NCBI RefSeq assembly: GCF_036409155.1
Contig: NZ_JAZGLW010000001.1
Coordinates: 620,001-684,000 of the forward strand
Source: Mycobacterium sp. 050128
Lineage (GTDB): Bacteria; Actinomycetota; Actinomycetes; Mycobacteriales; Mycobacteriaceae
Length of the DNA: 64,000 nt
Direction: 5' to 3'
Shown here: piece by piece, positions 9,476-18,911 of the stretch
Numbering within the stretch: the first letter of the stretch is position 1
How the letters are laid out: each line of letters begins with the position of its first letter
Translations under genes and position numbers: made by a program
The notes under the pieces: model-generated
What the model was told of the DNA's origin: nothing
The model's database searches: none
What the model saw: only the letters and a program-made list of their open reading frames with translations

Positions 9476-10171
9476 ATGAGCGGTCCGGTCACCTACAGGC
9501 TTAACGACACGGTCGCGGTCATCAGGATGGACGACGGCAAGGTCAACGCGCTGGGCCCCACCATGCAGGCGGCGATCAACGAGGCGATCGACCGGGCCGA
9601 CAGCGACAACGCCGGCGCGCTGGTGCTCACCGGAAACGAGCGGGTATTCAGCGGCGGGTTCGACCTGAAGATCCTGACCTCGGGCGAGGCGCAGCCCGCG
9701 ATCGACATGCTCAGGGGCGGCTTCGAGTTGTCGTACCGGCTGTTGTCCTACCCGAAGCCGGTCGTGATCGCCTGCACCGGGCACGCCATCGCGATGGGCT
9801 CGTTCCTGTTGGCTTCCGGTGATCACCGGATCGCCGCGCACGCCTACAACATCCAGGCCAATGAGGTCGCGATCGGCATGACCATCCCCTACGCCGCGCT
9901 AGAGATCATGAAGCTGCGGCTGACGCGTTCGGCGTATCAGCAAGCCACCGGGCTGGCCAAGACCTTCTTCGGTGAAACCGCCCTTGCCGCAGGCTTTGTC
10001 GACGAGATCGTGATGCCCGAGATGGTGGTTAGCCGCGCCGAGGAAGCCGCGAAAGAATTCGCCGGCCTACACCAACACGCCCACGCCGCAACGAAATTGC
10101 GCGCTCGCGCCGACACGCTCAAGGCGCTGCGCGCCGGAATCGACGGTATAGAAGCCGAATTCGGCATGTAG
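9476..10171 (+). CDS. echA3: Enoyl-CoA hydratase/isomerase family protein EchA3
   Basis: A 231-residue crotonase-fold protein, the same length as H37Rv EchA3 (Rv0632c). The oxyanion-hole regions are visible as NERVFSGGFDLK and ACTGHAIAMGSFLLASGDHR. It is shorter than typical 255-270-residue hydratases, and the second catalytic acid position is not obvious, so it may act as an isomerase or on an unusual acyl-CoA. The ATG at 9476 follows GAAGGAG. The neighbouring Rv0633c-like gene upstream is on the same strand. Confidence 0.9.
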   Translation: MSGPVTYRLNDTVAVIRMDDGKVNALGPTMQAAINEAIDRADSDNAGALVLTGNERVFSGGFDLKILTSGEAQPAIDMLRGGFELSYRLLSYPKPVVIACTGHAIAMGSFLLASGDHRIAAHAYNIQANEVAIGMTIPYAALEIMKLRLTRSAYQQATGLAKTFFGETALAAGFVDEIVMPEMVVSRAEEAAKEFAGLHQHAHAATKLRARADTLKALRAGIDGIEAEFGM

Positions 10172-10281
10172 GGAGGAGGCGATGCGGCTGCCCGGGCAAC
10201 CGCCTCCCCTCCTGTCGCCTCCTCCACCGCAGAGTGTGGCACGACGGCGACCGGCCGTCACTTCACCCTGAGACCACCGCC

Positions 10282-11289
10282 TCAGACGGCCCAGCGGAAC
10301 CGTTTGAGGTACGCCGCCCAGTCCCACGTCAGCAAGAACTCCTGCGCCGCCTCATAGCCCTTCTGATACAGCGCCTCGAGGCGATCCGGGGCGACATCGA
10401 AGTCGAGGACGCCCACATCGGTCGATTCGACGGGGATCGCGCGGGCTGCGACCCACGGCTGGTTGAGGTGGGTCTGATCGTGGCCGGTCAGCATCGTGGT
10501 GAGCAGGCTTTCCAGTAACGCCGTCTGTTCGAAAAGCCGTAGCGGTTTCAGCGCGGGCATCACCGCGCTGAAACCCTCGTTGAGTCGGGGCAAGACCGTG
10601 ACCCCGAACGTCGGCCAGCGCGGTACTTTTCCGTCGAAGCGGTCAAACGTGTCGATCGGAAAGTTCGACAGCACACCGCCGTCGACGAGGCTGGACGTCG
10701 CCCCGCTGAGGCTGCGCAGCTTGACCGGAGGGTAAAAGAACGGGATCGCCATCGACGCGCGTACGGCGTCGGCGACCAGCTGCTCATCGGGGTCCAGCCC
10801 GTAGAGCCGTCGGTAGTCCCACGGCAGCCGCACCAACTGCGCCGCGGTCAAGTCGGCGACGGTAACGACGAGCTTGTGACGCGGCCTCTCGGGCATCGTG
10901 CGCTCATCGAGGAGCAGATCTCCGAAGTAGGTGACGCCCAGGTTCTTCAGCTCGCTGCGAATCCAGTCGTGCGCGGCGTCACCCCGAAACATGCTGGTGT
11001 CCCTGACAAGTCCCCACGCGGCACCAAGAATCGGGACGCGTCCCGAGTCGCGCCACTTGCTCAGCGGCGCCGACAGCGCGAGCTCCTTGACCTCTTCGCT
11101 CGTCAATTGCTCGCCCTTGGACGCGGCCGCCAGGATCGCACCGACCACCGATCCGGCCGACACGCCCGACACCCGCGGGAACGTATAGCCGGCGTCCATC
11201 AGGGCGACGATGGCACCCACCAGACCGATGAACTTGACCCCCCCGCCGGAGAGAACGAGATCAGCGGATTTCGACTGCCGGCTCGCCAT
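10282..11289 (-). CDS. Patatin-like phospholipase
   Basis: A 335-residue patatin-family hydrolase. It has the glycine-rich oxyanion loop (LSGGGVKFIGLVGAI), the nucleophile motif GVSAGS near residue 42 and the catalytic Asp in VDGGVLSNFP near residue 205, so the Ser-Asp dyad is complete. There is no signal peptide, suggesting an intracellular acyl hydrolase or phospholipase. Its ATG shares one base with the stop of cynS (TGATG), so the two are translationally coupled. A link between cyanate detoxification and lipid hydrolysis is not obvious. Confidence 0.9.
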   Translation of the reverse strand: MASRQSKSADLVLSGGGVKFIGLVGAIVALMDAGYTFPRVSGVSAGSVVGAILAAASKGEQLTSEEVKELALSAPLSKWRDSGRVPILGAAWGLVRDTSMFRGDAAHDWIRSELKNLGVTYFGDLLLDERTMPERPRHKLVVTVADLTAAQLVRLPWDYRRLYGLDPDEQLVADAVRASMAIPFFYPPVKLRSLSGATSSLVDGGVLSNFPIDTFDRFDGKVPRWPTFGVTVLPRLNEGFSAVMPALKPLRLFEQTALLESLLTTMLTGHDQTHLNQPWVAARAIPVESTDVGVLDFDVAPDRLEALYQKGYEAAQEFLLTWDWAAYLKRFRWAV

Positions 11290-11759
11290 CAGTCGTCCTG
11301 CGCCGAAACCCAGTCGTAGGCAAGGTATTTGCCGTCGAAAGTCACGACGACGCGATCGCCGCCGGGGTGGGGCTTACGCTGCAGGTCGACGCTGAAGTTG
11401 ATCGCGCTCATGATGCCGTCGCCGAACTGCTCGTGGATGACCTCCTTGATGGCACCGCCGTAAACCTGAAGCGCTTCGTAGAACCGGTAGATGGTGGGGT
11501 CGGTCGGCACTCCCCCGTTTGCGAAGGCGGGCTGTCCCCCGCGCATCGGCGGGGCGGCCAGCACCGGTACCGCCGACTCCTCGAGACCCAGCATCCCGAC
11601 CAGCACCTTGCCCAGCTCCGGCGGAATCGGATGCTGGCCCAGCAGTGCCGACGTGGTCCACAGCAACGGCCGATCGATCGCGTCGGCCAGCTCCTGCCAC
11701 GTGAGGCCCTTCGTCAGGCGGGCAACGACGATCTGTTCGGTGATCTCGTTTCGGTTCAT
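11289..11759 (-). CDS. cynS: Cyanate hydratase (cyanase)
   Basis: The 156-residue protein matches the usual cyanase length. It has the N-terminal helix-turn-helix-like domain (GLTWQELADAIDRPLLWTT) and the catalytic C-terminal half, with the active-site Arg and Glu in IYRFYEALQVYG and the Ser in GIMSAI. It converts cyanate and bicarbonate to ammonia and CO2 as a decamer of dimers. I chose ATG 11759 (MNRNEIT), where homology begins, over an in-frame ATG at 11813. It is first of a two-gene unit with the patatin gene. Confidence 0.93.
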   Translation of the reverse strand: MNRNEITEQIVVARLTKGLTWQELADAIDRPLLWTTSALLGQHPIPPELGKVLVGMLGLEESAVPVLAAPPMRGGQPAFANGGVPTDPTIYRFYEALQVYGGAIKEVIHEQFGDGIMSAINFSVDLQRKPHPGGDRVVVTFDGKYLAYDWVSAQDD

Positions 11760-11932
11760 CAACCCAGCATGCACTAGCAGTTCTTTCGCCACGATCCGCG
11801 AAGAAGACTTCATAGCGCAGCAATATGCGGTGCGCCCTGGCGAAACGGTTACGCAAACATCGCGATTGGCCTCATGTGGGAGAGGTAGGCTGCCAGGCGT
11901 CGGATCTTTCGCCCCGGGGGATCGGAGGCGCT

Positions 11933-12133
11933 ATGCGGATCGTTGTCGACCTGAACCGCTGTCTGGGGTACGCGCACTGCGTACCGCTGGCCCCGGAGGT
12001 GCTCAAGCTCAACGGGGAAGAGGCCCTCGCCTACGACCCCAACCCGGACGACGGTCAGCGTCTCCGGGTGCTGCGGGCGGCGGCCGCCTGCCCGGTGCAG
12101 GCCATCATTGTCGACAAGCTCGACGGGCAGTAG
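11933..12133 (+). CDS. 3Fe-4S-type ferredoxin serving a P450
   Basis: A 66-residue small ferredoxin with CLGYAHC near residue 11 and a later CPVQAI, so three cysteines in the order C-x5-C...C-P. This is the single-cluster [3Fe-4S] type that feeds actinobacterial P450s. The ATG at 11933 is preceded by GGAGGCG. It is immediately followed by an FAD reductase and a P450, giving a complete electron-transfer chain. It is divergent from cynS. As in many mycobacterial ferredoxins, the position of the missing fourth Cys is taken by another residue (here Tyr-Ala-His follow the first Cys). Confidence 0.9.
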   Translation: MRIVVDLNRCLGYAHCVPLAPEVLKLNGEEALAYDPNPDDGQRLRVLRAAAACPVQAIIVDKLDGQ

Positions 12134-12142
12134 TGGCCGGCC

Positions 12143-13522
12143 GTGAATCCGAACGGCTTCAAGGACAATGGACGCATCGTCATCGTCGGCGCCTCACTGG
12201 CCGGACTGCGTGCCGCCGAAGCGCTGCGCGACGAGGGTTTCCGGGGCGAGCTGACCATCATCGGCGACGAACCGGACGAGCCGTACGACCGGCCGCCGTT
12301 GTCCAAGCAGGTCCTCAAGGGCTGGGTGGCAGCCGATCACACCAAGCTGCCGCGGCTGCGTGCGGTCGATGCCGACTGGCGACTCGGGGTGGCCGCGACC
12401 GCCCTGGACCGGGCCGACCAGGTGGTCCGCCTTGCCGACGGTAGCGAGGTATCGGGTGACAGCCTGCTGATCGCCACGGGTGTGCGGTCGCGGCGATGGC
12501 CCAACCCGGATGAGGCCGCGCTGCAAGGCGTCTACACGCTGCGCACCAAAGCCGACGCCGCGCGATTGCAGGCCGCGTTGGCCGCCCGCCCGAGCCGGGT
12601 GCTGATCATCGGTTCGGGGTTCATCGGATCGGAGGCCGCCTCGGTGTGCCGCGAACTCGGCCTGGAGGTCACGGTCACCGAGCGGGGTCCGGCACCGCTG
12701 AGCGGTCCGCTGGGCGGCGTGATCGGCGCGATCGCTGCCGAGATGCAGCGCGACGCGGGGGTGGATCTGCGCACCGGGGTATCGGTGCTCGCGCTGGACG
12801 GGGATGCCGAAGGGCGGGTACGGCGCGCCCGGCTCTCCGACGGCAGCACGCTCGACGTCGACGTGGTGCTGACGTCGCTGGGCTCGATCCGCAACGTCGA
12901 GTGGCTCGAGGGCGCCGGGCTGGCGGCCGGGCCCTGGGGCGTGGGGTGCGACGCCGGGTGCCGCGCGTTCGATATCAACGCCGTCGTGACCAACCGCATC
13001 TTCGTGGCCGGCGACATCGCCCGGGCACCGCATGTCCTTTACGACTATGAGTTCCTGGCGATGGAGCATTGGGACAACGCCGTGCTGGGCGCGCGGGTCG
13101 CGGCACACAACATGGTCTGCGACGAGGTCGATCGCTGGGCGCACCTGCTGGTCCCGCAGTTCTGGTCGGCCCAATTCGGCGTCAACATCAAATCCGTCGG
13201 TGTGCCGTCATTCGGCGACGAGATCGTCTTCACCCAGGGCTCGGTCAGGCAGCGCCGGTTCGCCGCGGCCTACGGCCGGCACGGCCGCATCGTCGGTGCG
13301 GTCACCTTCAACCATGCGAAATGGATCGACTACTACCGCAACCAGATTGAGCACTCGGGACCGTTCCCGCCGCATCCGCCGGGTTTCGACTTCCCGGAGA
13401 ACATGCGGGTGATGCCGGCCGACTTCCCCGCGCGCGGCGTGCCGACCGAAACCCCCGACGTGGTGTTGACAGGACACGACCCCAGCGAACGGCGCGCGGA
13501 ATTCCGGCCCCGGCACCGATGA
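12143..13522 (+). CDS. NAD(P)H-ferredoxin reductase (FAD-dependent)
   Basis: A 459-residue pyridine-nucleotide-disulfide-type oxidoreductase. The FAD Rossmann motif is IVIVGASLAGLRAAEAL near residue 12 and the NAD(P)H motif is LIIGSGFIGSEAASVC near residue 155; the second FAD-binding region is IFVAGDIARAP. There is no redox CxxC, as in the putidaredoxin/rubredoxin reductase branch. It starts with GTG 9 bases after the ferredoxin stop and its TGA overlaps the P450 ATG (ATGA), so the three genes are one operon. It should pass electrons from NAD(P)H to the 3Fe-4S ferredoxin. Confidence 0.92.
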   Translation: MNPNGFKDNGRIVIVGASLAGLRAAEALRDEGFRGELTIIGDEPDEPYDRPPLSKQVLKGWVAADHTKLPRLRAVDADWRLGVAATALDRADQVVRLADGSEVSGDSLLIATGVRSRRWPNPDEAALQGVYTLRTKADAARLQAALAARPSRVLIIGSGFIGSEAASVCRELGLEVTVTERGPAPLSGPLGGVIGAIAAEMQRDAGVDLRTGVSVLALDGDAEGRVRRARLSDGSTLDVDVVLTSLGSIRNVEWLEGAGLAAGPWGVGCDAGCRAFDINAVVTNRIFVAGDIARAPHVLYDYEFLAMEHWDNAVLGARVAAHNMVCDEVDRWAHLLVPQFWSAQFGVNIKSVGVPSFGDEIVFTQGSVRQRRFAAAYGRHGRIVGAVTFNHAKWIDYYRNQIEHSGPFPPHPPGFDFPENMRVMPADFPARGVPTETPDVVLTGHDPSERRAEFRPRHR

Positions 13523-14823
13523 GTGAGGACCTCTGCATGACTCCCGAGGAAGCCTTCGACGCCGCGATGCGGCACGAAAACCGCGCGAATCCCTATCCGT
13601 ACTTCGACGAGCTGCGCAAGACGCCGGTGGTGCGAGTGTCGGGCGGCATCTACGCGGTCACCGGGTACGAGGAGCTGATGGCGCTGGCCCACGACCCGCG
13701 CGTGAGTTCCGACCTCCGCAAGGGACGCCCGGCGGCCGTCGGCCGCAATCGGCTTGGCGCGCAAGAGCCGGGGGGTGAGATGGGCTCCGAAATCACCGGG
13801 GCCTACGGCCGGGAGCCGAGCTTCATCGCGCAGGACCCACCCGACCATGACCGGGCGCGCCGCCAGTGCATGCGATTTTTCGGGCCACCCGATTCGCCGG
13901 ACCTGATCCCGGGCCAAGAGCGGTTCTGCCAACAGATCGTCAACGAAATGCTCGACAAGGCAACGGGTAAGACCCAAATGGACGCGGTCGACGAGTTCGC
14001 TTATCCGCTGCCGGTCAATGTGATCTGCCGAATTGTGGGCATACCCGTCGAGGACGAGCCGCAGTTTCACGCGTGGGTCACCGACATCGCTTCCGGCATC
14101 TTCGATCTCGGCCCCGACAACCAAACCGAGGAGGGTCAGGCCCGACGCGCCAAGGGCGAAGCCGCCGACGTCGAACTCAACGAGTACATCGTGGGGCTGG
14201 TCGAGAAGGCCGCGAAATCCCCTGGCCCCGGGATGATTTCGCAGTTGGTCCACGACGACGGCCCCGACGGGCAGATGTCGACGAGCGCGATCGTCAACAA
14301 CACCATCCTGTTGTTCGTCGCCGGACATGACTCAACGGTCAATCTGATCTCGCATTGCATTCTCACCGTGTTGCGCCACCCATGGTCGATCGAATTACTC
14401 TGCAACAAACCGGAATTGATCCCCGGTGCCATCGAAGAAGTGCTGCGACTGCAGTCATCGGTGCAATTCTTCCCGACGCGTTCGGCGCTGGCCGACATCG
14501 ACATCGCCGGCACGACCATTCCCAAAGGCGCGCCCATCTATCTCATGTACGGTGCCGCCAACCGGGACCCGCGCCGCTTCGCGGACCCCGACACCTTCGA
14601 CCCGCGGCGTGCCGACAACGAGCACGTGGGTTGGGGCCGCGGCATTCACGTGTGTTTCGGTGGCCCGCTGGCCCGGCTGGAGGTCAACACCGCGTTCGAG
14701 GCTTTCCTGCGCCGGGTGAAAGGCCCACGGCTGGTTGAAGATCCACCGCCTTACCGCATCAGTCAGGTGTTCCGCGGCCCACGGCACCTGCTCGTCGACT
14801 ACGACGAAATCCTGAGCCGGTAA
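13519..14823 (+). CDS. Cytochrome P450 in a cassette with its own redox partners
   Basis: A 434-residue P450. The I-helix oxygen-activation motif is LLFVAGHDSTVNLI, the ExxR is EEVLRLQ, and the haem loop GWGRGIHVCFGG places the ligand at Cys379. The I-helix has HDST where most P450s have (A/G)GxDT. It overlaps the reductase by 4 bases and is the terminal enzyme of the ferredoxin-reductase-P450 operon. I do not recognise the CYP family with confidence. The substrate is unknown; adjacent genes give no clear pathway. Confidence 0.92.
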   Translation: MSEDLCMTPEEAFDAAMRHENRANPYPYFDELRKTPVVRVSGGIYAVTGYEELMALAHDPRVSSDLRKGRPAAVGRNRLGAQEPGGEMGSEITGAYGREPSFIAQDPPDHDRARRQCMRFFGPPDSPDLIPGQERFCQQIVNEMLDKATGKTQMDAVDEFAYPLPVNVICRIVGIPVEDEPQFHAWVTDIASGIFDLGPDNQTEEGQARRAKGEAADVELNEYIVGLVEKAAKSPGPGMISQLVHDDGPDGQMSTSAIVNNTILLFVAGHDSTVNLISHCILTVLRHPWSIELLCNKPELIPGAIEEVLRLQSSVQFFPTRSALADIDIAGTTIPKGAPIYLMYGAANRDPRRFADPDTFDPRRADNEHVGWGRGIHVCFGGPLARLEVNTAFEAFLRRVKGPRLVEDPPPYRISQVFRGPRHLLVDYDEILSR

Positions 14824-15591
14824 TCAGCCCGGCTTGGTCGCGGTGACCAAACGCGTTGCGAACCAGGGGCCGCCGTACCACATTCGCCATCCGAGGTTGC
14901 GCCGCCGCACGTCGTGCCAGCCCAGTCGACGCAAGTAGCCGGCGTGGCGGTTCGTTTCCCAGAGGTCGGCGATCGCGAGTCGACCACCGGGGCGTAGCAC
15001 CCGAATCGCTTCTTGCAGAGCCTCTCGCCGACCCTCGTGGGTCGCGATGTTGTGGATGGCCAAACTGCTGACGATCGCGTCGACGCTGCCGTCGGCCAAC
15101 GGCAACGCGGTCATGTCGGCGGTCTGCACCTCGACGCGGTCGGCGACGCTTTCCAGATCCGCGTTGGACAGCGTCGACTGCTGCGAATTCTTGGTCTGGT
15201 CTGCGCGCCACAGGTCGACGCCGATCGCGCGGCCGCGCGGCACCCGCTTGGCCGCGGCCAGCAACACCGCGCCGCGCCCGCAACCGAGATCAAGCACGGT
15301 TTCGTCGCCTTGCAGCCTCAGCTCGTCGAAGATCCGGTCCCACACCACGAATTTGCCGCGCCGGGTGGCGTAGATATACGAGCCGGCCGTCGCGAGCACC
15401 TGGACCGCCGAGGCGGCGCCGAGCGCCGCCGCCAACCGGTTGCCGCGAGCCAGTGCGACACCGGCGCCCGCGAACAGGACCGCGGAAACGCCGGCTATGC
15501 ACGCTATCTGCGCCGCGGGCGAGACGGTGTGGAAGGACCCGTCATATCCGTATTCGCCTCGGTGCTCGCGCGTCAGGCCCTTGTCTGTCAC
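14824..15591 (-). CDS. Membrane-anchored class I SAM methyltransferase
   Basis: A 255-residue protein. Two hydrophobic segments (AQIACIAGVSAVLFAGAGVA and AALGAASAVQVLATAGSYI) occupy residues ~28-72, then a class I methyltransferase domain with motif I VLDLGCGRGAVLLAAA, an acidic post-I region (IGVDLW), a motif near ADMTALPLADGSVDAIV and VLRPGGRLAIADLWE. It resembles membrane-associated methyltransferases acting on lipids or quinones, but the substrate is not known. It converges on the P450 gene with no spacer. Confidence 0.85.
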   Translation of the reverse strand: MTDKGLTREHRGEYGYDGSFHTVSPAAQIACIAGVSAVLFAGAGVALARGNRLAAALGAASAVQVLATAGSYIYATRRGKFVVWDRIFDELRLQGDETVLDLGCGRGAVLLAAAKRVPRGRAIGVDLWRADQTKNSQQSTLSNADLESVADRVEVQTADMTALPLADGSVDAIVSSLAIHNIATHEGRREALQEAIRVLRPGGRLAIADLWETNRHAGYLRRLGWHDVRRRNLGWRMWYGGPWFATRLVTATKPG

Positions 15592-15601
15592 GTGGCCCCC
15601 C

Positions 15602-16117
15602 TCACCAGCGTCCGCGGTGGACGACTTCGTCGAGCGGGCGGCGGTCCGGCTTGCGGATCGGGGTCAGCGGGCGATCGGCCGGATATCCGACACCGAGCAT
15701 GAACGCCACCAGATGATCGTCCGGAACACCCAGGATCGAGCGCGCCTTCTCCTGATCCCCCACCGAGGAATGGCCGGTGCCGATGCCCAGGTCGGTGGCC
15801 GCGATCATCATCGCCATCGTCGCCTGGCCGACGTCGTAGTTATCGGTCACCAGCCGGCGCTCGTCCGGCGGCACCGGCACCACCAACACGATCGCGGCCG
15901 GGGCCGAAGCGATGTGACCGGCGCCGCGCCAGACGGTGGACAGCTCCTTTAGCTGAGCCGGGTCGGTGACGATCACAAAGTCCCACGGCTGGCGGTTTTT
16001 CGCCGACGGTGCCCGCCACCCGGCCTCAACGATCCTGTTCAGGTCGTCGTCCGACACCGGTTGCGGCTGGTACTGCCGAACGTTGCGTCGCGCACAGATT
16101 GCGTCCCAGGTTTCCAT
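15602..16117 (-). CDS. Nitroreductase-family FMN oxidoreductase
   Basis: A 171-residue protein with the nitroreductase start AICARRNVRQYQPQPV, the mid-region APSAKNRQPWDFVIV and ATDLGIGTGHSSVG. These bind FMN in the dimeric nitroreductase fold. It could reduce nitro compounds, quinones or flavins; sequence alone does not tell. It follows the methyltransferase region on the same strand, 10 bases upstream of that gene, and may be co-transcribed with it. Confidence 0.88.
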   Translation of the reverse strand: METWDAICARRNVRQYQPQPVSDDDLNRIVEAGWRAPSAKNRQPWDFVIVTDPAQLKELSTVWRGAGHIASAPAAIVLVVPVPPDERRLVTDNYDVGQATMAMMIAATDLGIGTGHSSVGDQEKARSILGVPDDHLVAFMLGVGYPADRPLTPIRKPDRRPLDEVVHRGRW

Positions 16118-16186
16118 CTCGTTCCTCTCATCAGCGCGCGCCCATGCCGCGAATGCCGTTGTGCTGTGGCCTTTTCAAGCCCTTTC

Positions 16187-17608
16187 TCAGGCTAGCCACA
16201 CCGGATTCGTCAACGCGACCATTGCGCCGAGCCGGCCCCGCCGCCCGTCGCGTACCTCGAGCCTGGCAAAGCGCGCGGACGCGGCGTCGAGCTTCCACTG
16301 CAGCCTGCTTCCCGCCGAGGCTACCGTCGCGCGGCCGGCGCAACCCGCCGCGGTGATCAGGGCGGCGGTGGTGCCGGGGGCGCCGCTGACGACCGCGGTG
16401 ACCGTCACCGCGTCGCCGGTTCGCACCCGCAGCTGCTGCCCGGGCCCGGCCACCTCGCCGCTCGGGCAGGACGCGGCCAGCTCGCACGCGACATCGCGTG
16501 ATCCCGCGATGTACGAGCGGCCGCGGCGCAGCCCGTCGATGATCGCCGACATGGACAGCTCGTCGGCGTGCACGGCCGTCTGCGGGGCGCCGACCACTTG
16601 CCGTTTGGCGTGCGAGTCGCTACCGCCGACTGCAACGATCCGTCGGCCCTGCCTCAAGAGCCGCTGCCAAATGCGAAGGGACACTTCATCATCGACGTTC
16701 CATCGGCCGTTCCATACCTCCAGCGCGTCCACGTCGGCATAGCCGAATTCCCACGCCGAGCCCGGCAGCGGCGCGGCGGGGTGGGCGGCGACCACCAAGC
16801 CGCCGGCTTGGCGTACCTCGGCGGCGAAGCGCGGGAACACCCCATCGCTGGGACCGTAGCGCCAGTCGACCCAACCGCCCGGGGGCAGGCCGGCCGCGAG
16901 CCAGTGTCCATGCCGCGTGGTGACCTCAACGCCGGGAATCACCAACAGCGATCCGGTGCGGCAGGTGGGCCATACCCGGTTGGCTGAATTGGTGTTGTGC
17001 TCGGTGGAGACGATGAAGTCGAGCCCGCCGGCGTGCGCGGCCGACACCAGTTCACCGGGATCGCGCTCGCCGTCGGAGTGCTCGGTATGCAGATGCAGAT
17101 CACCGCGGTACCAGCGCGCTCCGACGGAGGCGGGGGTGAACGCCGCCGATGCGTTCGGCGTCGCCGGCGGCCGAGCGGGCGGCTCGGAGTCCAATGTGAC
17201 CCGCACCTGCCAGGCCATCCCCCACGGGCTGAGGACCACCGGGCCCAGCGCCACCGCCCACACGCCCGGTTCGATCGGGCCGGCCAGGTAACCGGGCGTG
17301 GCATAGGAGCTGGAGATCATGAACTCGTCGCGAGCCCCGCCCGACCAGCCCCTGAATCCGGCGGCATTGCCCAATTCGTGGCCGGCCGCGCCAAACATCC
17401 CCAGGTCCAACACATTTCGCGTTAGCCCGCCCATACCGGCGTCGTGGGAGGTGGTCACCCGAATTTGTTGCACTCCCGGTGGTACCTCAAACGGCAGGTA
17501 GGCCCAGCGGTAGATACCAAATCCGAACCGTCCAGAAAACGTTATTTCGATTGCCTTGCCGTCGCGTTGCCCGGTGATGGCACCGGGCGCGACCCTGGCA
17601 ATGCTCAT
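16187..17608 (-). CDS. CehA/McbA-type PHP-domain metallohydrolase
   Basis: A 473-residue protein. A beta-rich N-terminal region of ~150 residues is followed by a PHP domain: WYRGDLHLHTEHSDGERDP holds the first metal ligands, FIVSTEHN the next and VGGSDSHAKRQV the last. The CehA/McbA branch includes carbaryl hydrolases and other phosphoesterase-like enzymes. No clear signal peptide is present. I chose ATG 17608, preceded by GGGAGAAAG, over an upstream in-frame ATG at 17695. The substrate is unknown. It lies alone between the nitroreductase and a second methyltransferase. Confidence 0.85.
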   Translation of the reverse strand: MSIARVAPGAITGQRDGKAIEITFSGRFGFGIYRWAYLPFEVPPGVQQIRVTTSHDAGMGGLTRNVLDLGMFGAAGHELGNAAGFRGWSGGARDEFMISSSYATPGYLAGPIEPGVWAVALGPVVLSPWGMAWQVRVTLDSEPPARPPATPNASAAFTPASVGARWYRGDLHLHTEHSDGERDPGELVSAAHAGGLDFIVSTEHNTNSANRVWPTCRTGSLLVIPGVEVTTRHGHWLAAGLPPGGWVDWRYGPSDGVFPRFAAEVRQAGGLVVAAHPAAPLPGSAWEFGYADVDALEVWNGRWNVDDEVSLRIWQRLLRQGRRIVAVGGSDSHAKRQVVGAPQTAVHADELSMSAIIDGLRRGRSYIAGSRDVACELAASCPSGEVAGPGQQLRVRTGDAVTVTAVVSGAPGTTAALITAAGCAGRATVASAGSRLQWKLDAASARFARLEVRDGRRGRLGAMVALTNPVWLA

Positions 17609-17762
17609 GGCTTTCTCCCGTCGGCACCTCGCCATTTCCGAGCTGTTCCGAGCCATTCCGATAAAGGCGTCGGCTACGCCCACAGCATTCGCCATGAAGG
17701 TCTAACCAGCCGTTACATCGACACGAACAACCGCTGTAGGGCTGGTGAGATCGCGCTACGAA

Positions 17763-18716
17763 TTACGTCACCGAGCGCTGGGCGGCCACGAACAAGTTCC
17801 CGGGCACGTCGTTCTCGACCTCTTGCGCCGGCCTGCGGCCATAGCCGGCCATCAGGTCCAGCGACGGCGTCACCGTCACATCCCAGCCATGCCGGCCGAA
17901 CCACTCGCCCACGTCTTCGCGCTCCTCGAAGTACCACAATTCGTCGGTGCTGGGGACCTGGCGCTGCGGGTCCACTTTCGCGAACACCGCGCGGACGCGA
18001 TCCATCCGCGCCCGCCGACGCGTCCGGGCCTCGGGATCGAGAAACTTCGGCCCCAACGCCTCCACACCGACCCGGCTGCCCGGGACGGTCAGCGCCTGCA
18101 CGCGTTCGAACAACAGCTCCTGGGCCGCGGCCGGCAGATAGGGCATCAACCCCTCGGCCGACCAGACGCTCGGCCTTGAGGCGTCAAAACCGGCCTCCCG
18201 CAACGCCGTCGGCCAATCCTGGCGCAAGTCCACCGGGACCGCGACCCGGTTGCAGGCAGGTTCGGCCCCGTGCTCGGCCAACGTCGACGCCTTGAAATCC
18301 AGCACCCTGGGCTGGTCGAGCTCGTAGACAGTGATGCCGTCCGGCCATGGCAACCGCCAGGACCGCGAGTCCAGGCCCGCCGCCAGGATCACGGCCTGGG
18401 AAATACCCGCCGTTGCCGCATCTATAAAGAACGCATCGAAAAAGGCGGTTCGGGAGGCCATGTAGCCGACCATCGCCTTCATCTGCTGTGCCAGATTGGG
18501 TTCGGTTTCCAGCAGCTCGTCGGGCAGCTGTCCGGCGGAGTACCAGTTCCACACTCCGTCGCCCGCAGCGTCGAGGAACACTCGCGCGAACGGGTCGCGG
18601 ATCAGGGGATTGTCGCTCTCGGTCTCCGCCGCGCGGGACGCCGCGACGCCCAGCGCCGTCGCCCCCACGCTCTCGGTGATCTCCCAGCTGTCGTTATCGG
18701 TCCTGGCCACGCTCAC
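17763..18716 (-). CDS. SAM-dependent methyltransferase of the mycobacterial LCM-like family
   Basis: A 317-residue protein of the family expanded in mycobacteria (PF04072, leucine carboxyl methyltransferase-like). Signatures are [13 protein letters not shown] near residue 42, [15 protein letters not shown] near residue 110 and [12 protein letters not shown]. About a dozen paralogues occur in M. tuberculosis, most without a known substrate. It has its own upstream region of ~195 bases shared with the divergent flippase-like gene. Confidence 0.92.
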   Translation of the reverse strand: MSVARTDNDSWEITESVGATALGVAASRAAETESDNPLIRDPFARVFLDAAGDGVWNWYSAGQLPDELLETEPNLAQQMKAMVGYMASRTAFFDAFFIDAATAGISQAVILAAGLDSRSWRLPWPDGITVYELDQPRVLDFKASTLAEHGAEPACNRVAVPVDLRQDWPTALREAGFDASRPSVWSAEGLMPYLPAAAQELLFERVQALTVPGSRVGVEALGPKFLDPEARTRRRARMDRVRAVFAKVDPQRQVPSTDELWYFEEREDVGEWFGRHGWDVTVTPSLDLMAGYGRRPAQEVENDVPGNLFVAAQRSVT

Positions 18717-18911
18717 GTCCTCCCGGTTGACACCCGCTTTCGGCGACCCTACGCGAGCAAGCTGTCCGCAGGCTGTGCCGGGCTTTCGCGCCCGCTACCG
18801 TTTACCCGCAGGTGAACAAGCTGACCCTCAGGTTCATGCGCGCTTGCCCGGAGGTATCCGGTTAAGTTGTCGGCGGGCGGCTAACGTGGCCCCGATCCGA
18901 AGGATCCTGAC

